From positions 4,476-20,338 of the forward strand of contig MU657240.1 of assembly GCA_026770575.1 (NCBI GenBank): 15,863 nt of DNA, in the 5' to 3' direction. The notes under the pieces are model-generated. The model saw nothing but the letters and a program-made list of their open reading frames with translations, had not been told where the DNA came from and ran no database searches. The position numbers were made by a program, and so were the translations under genes. The stretch comes from Pelagophyceae sp. CCMP2097 (Eukaryota > Sar > Pelagophyceae). Shown here piece after piece: positions 15,387 through 15,863 of the stretch. Within the stretch, counting starts at the first letter, position 1. Every line of letters begins with the position of its first letter.

Positions 15387-15863
15387 TAAGGGGTATCGGC
15401 GATAAAGCCGACCTCAAGTGACGCAAAGTTGTGCCTCCCAGAGGCCGCCTGCGGGGGTGGGCGTGGTCGCTATGGGCCTCCCTGCCCCCCGGGGTGTCCA
15501 CTACATGATCAGCCTCGAGGAGGGCGCCTTGCAAGGGCGTGAACAAGCGCTTCCCCCAATACTTTGGACTTGATAAAATCTTTATTTGCCTCATTACCTT
15601 GATTTTGAACCGATTTTGCCTCCGTATTGCGAAGGTTCGGGCCCGGCTGACCATCGCACGATCGCAGGAATCGAAATTCTGGCTATGTGACGGGGCGGGT
15701 CCGTACGTACTGGGGTGGTATTTGACCGATCCTATAAGATTGCCGCGAGTGGCGCTTCAGACGCGCCAAAACAGAAGTTCAGATTCTTAGTTTGAGCGTT
15801 TTTAACAAACAATTTCTATAGGATCGGGCATCATGGGACTCAGCGCGACGTCCTCTATCACTC
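15387..15863. mobile_element. MITE-like family D, copy 2 (inverted, cut by window end)
   Basis: From AAGGGGTATCGGCGATAAAG the sequence is the reverse complement of family D copy 1, through the TTCCCCCAATACTTTGGACT and GCGTTTTTAACA blocks to the GACGTCCTCTATCACTC block at the window edge. Roughly 70 bp plus the far terminal repeat lie outside. TA precedes the left end (15385-15386). There is no transposase. Confidence 0.85.

Overview
The window is eukaryotic nuclear DNA. It has GC-rich protein-coding islands in a mosaic of AT-richer transposable elements, a protein gene with a GT-AG spliceosomal intron, hAT-like, Helitron and TA-flanked MITE-like elements, and several minisatellites. There are no bacterial-style operons. 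An alanine-rich MYND/Sel1 protein with GC-rich codon use, next to dense MITEs, would fit a unicellular alga such as a stramenopile or haptophyte. That placement is inference; nothing here fixes the species.

Layout. Bases 1-1051 hold a dispersed repeat with a tRNA-type B-box motif (family A), an 18-bp minisatellite, a GC-rich dispersed repeat and a small MITE (family B). Bases 1762-2425 are a non-autonomous hAT-like transposon with 17-bp inverted ends, a perfect 8-bp target duplication and a minus-strand ORF for a decayed BED zinc finger. Bases 2630-3293 hold a fold-back element and a second family B MITE. Bases 3814-4250 encode a fragment of a Helitron replication/helicase protein, cut off by a second family A copy (4251-4540). 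Bases 4546-5640 show nothing convincing.

Bases 5644-7089 (minus strand) hold an unrecognised protein gene of 323 codons. Its reading frame stays protein-like for about 158 codons past the stop and is broken once more by TAG, so it is probably a nonsense-interrupted gene. A family B MITE (7131-7718) sits 41 bp upstream of its ATG and is itself split by a family A insertion. Bases 7723-9092 are a run of adjoining elements: a 24-bp-TIR element, an 86-bp direct repeat around a tRNA-like sequence, and a TA-flanked MITE (family D). Bases 9235-9720 are the fourth family A copy, inverted relative to the third. Bases 9835-10091 are another MITE with about 62-bp arms.

The best gene in the window is complement(join(10838..10987,11055..13517)), an 870-residue protein with a complete MYND zinc finger and three Sel1-like repeats and one 67-bp intron. 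A palindromic TTCnnGAA motif lies upstream. Bases 14210-15230 are degenerate GC-rich minisatellite ending in a (GGGTCC)n tract. A short orphan terminal exon (15244-15359) and a second, inverted family D copy run to the window end.

The genes do not form a visible pathway. The window is best read as two host-type genes and one exon fragment embedded in nested non-autonomous transposons.
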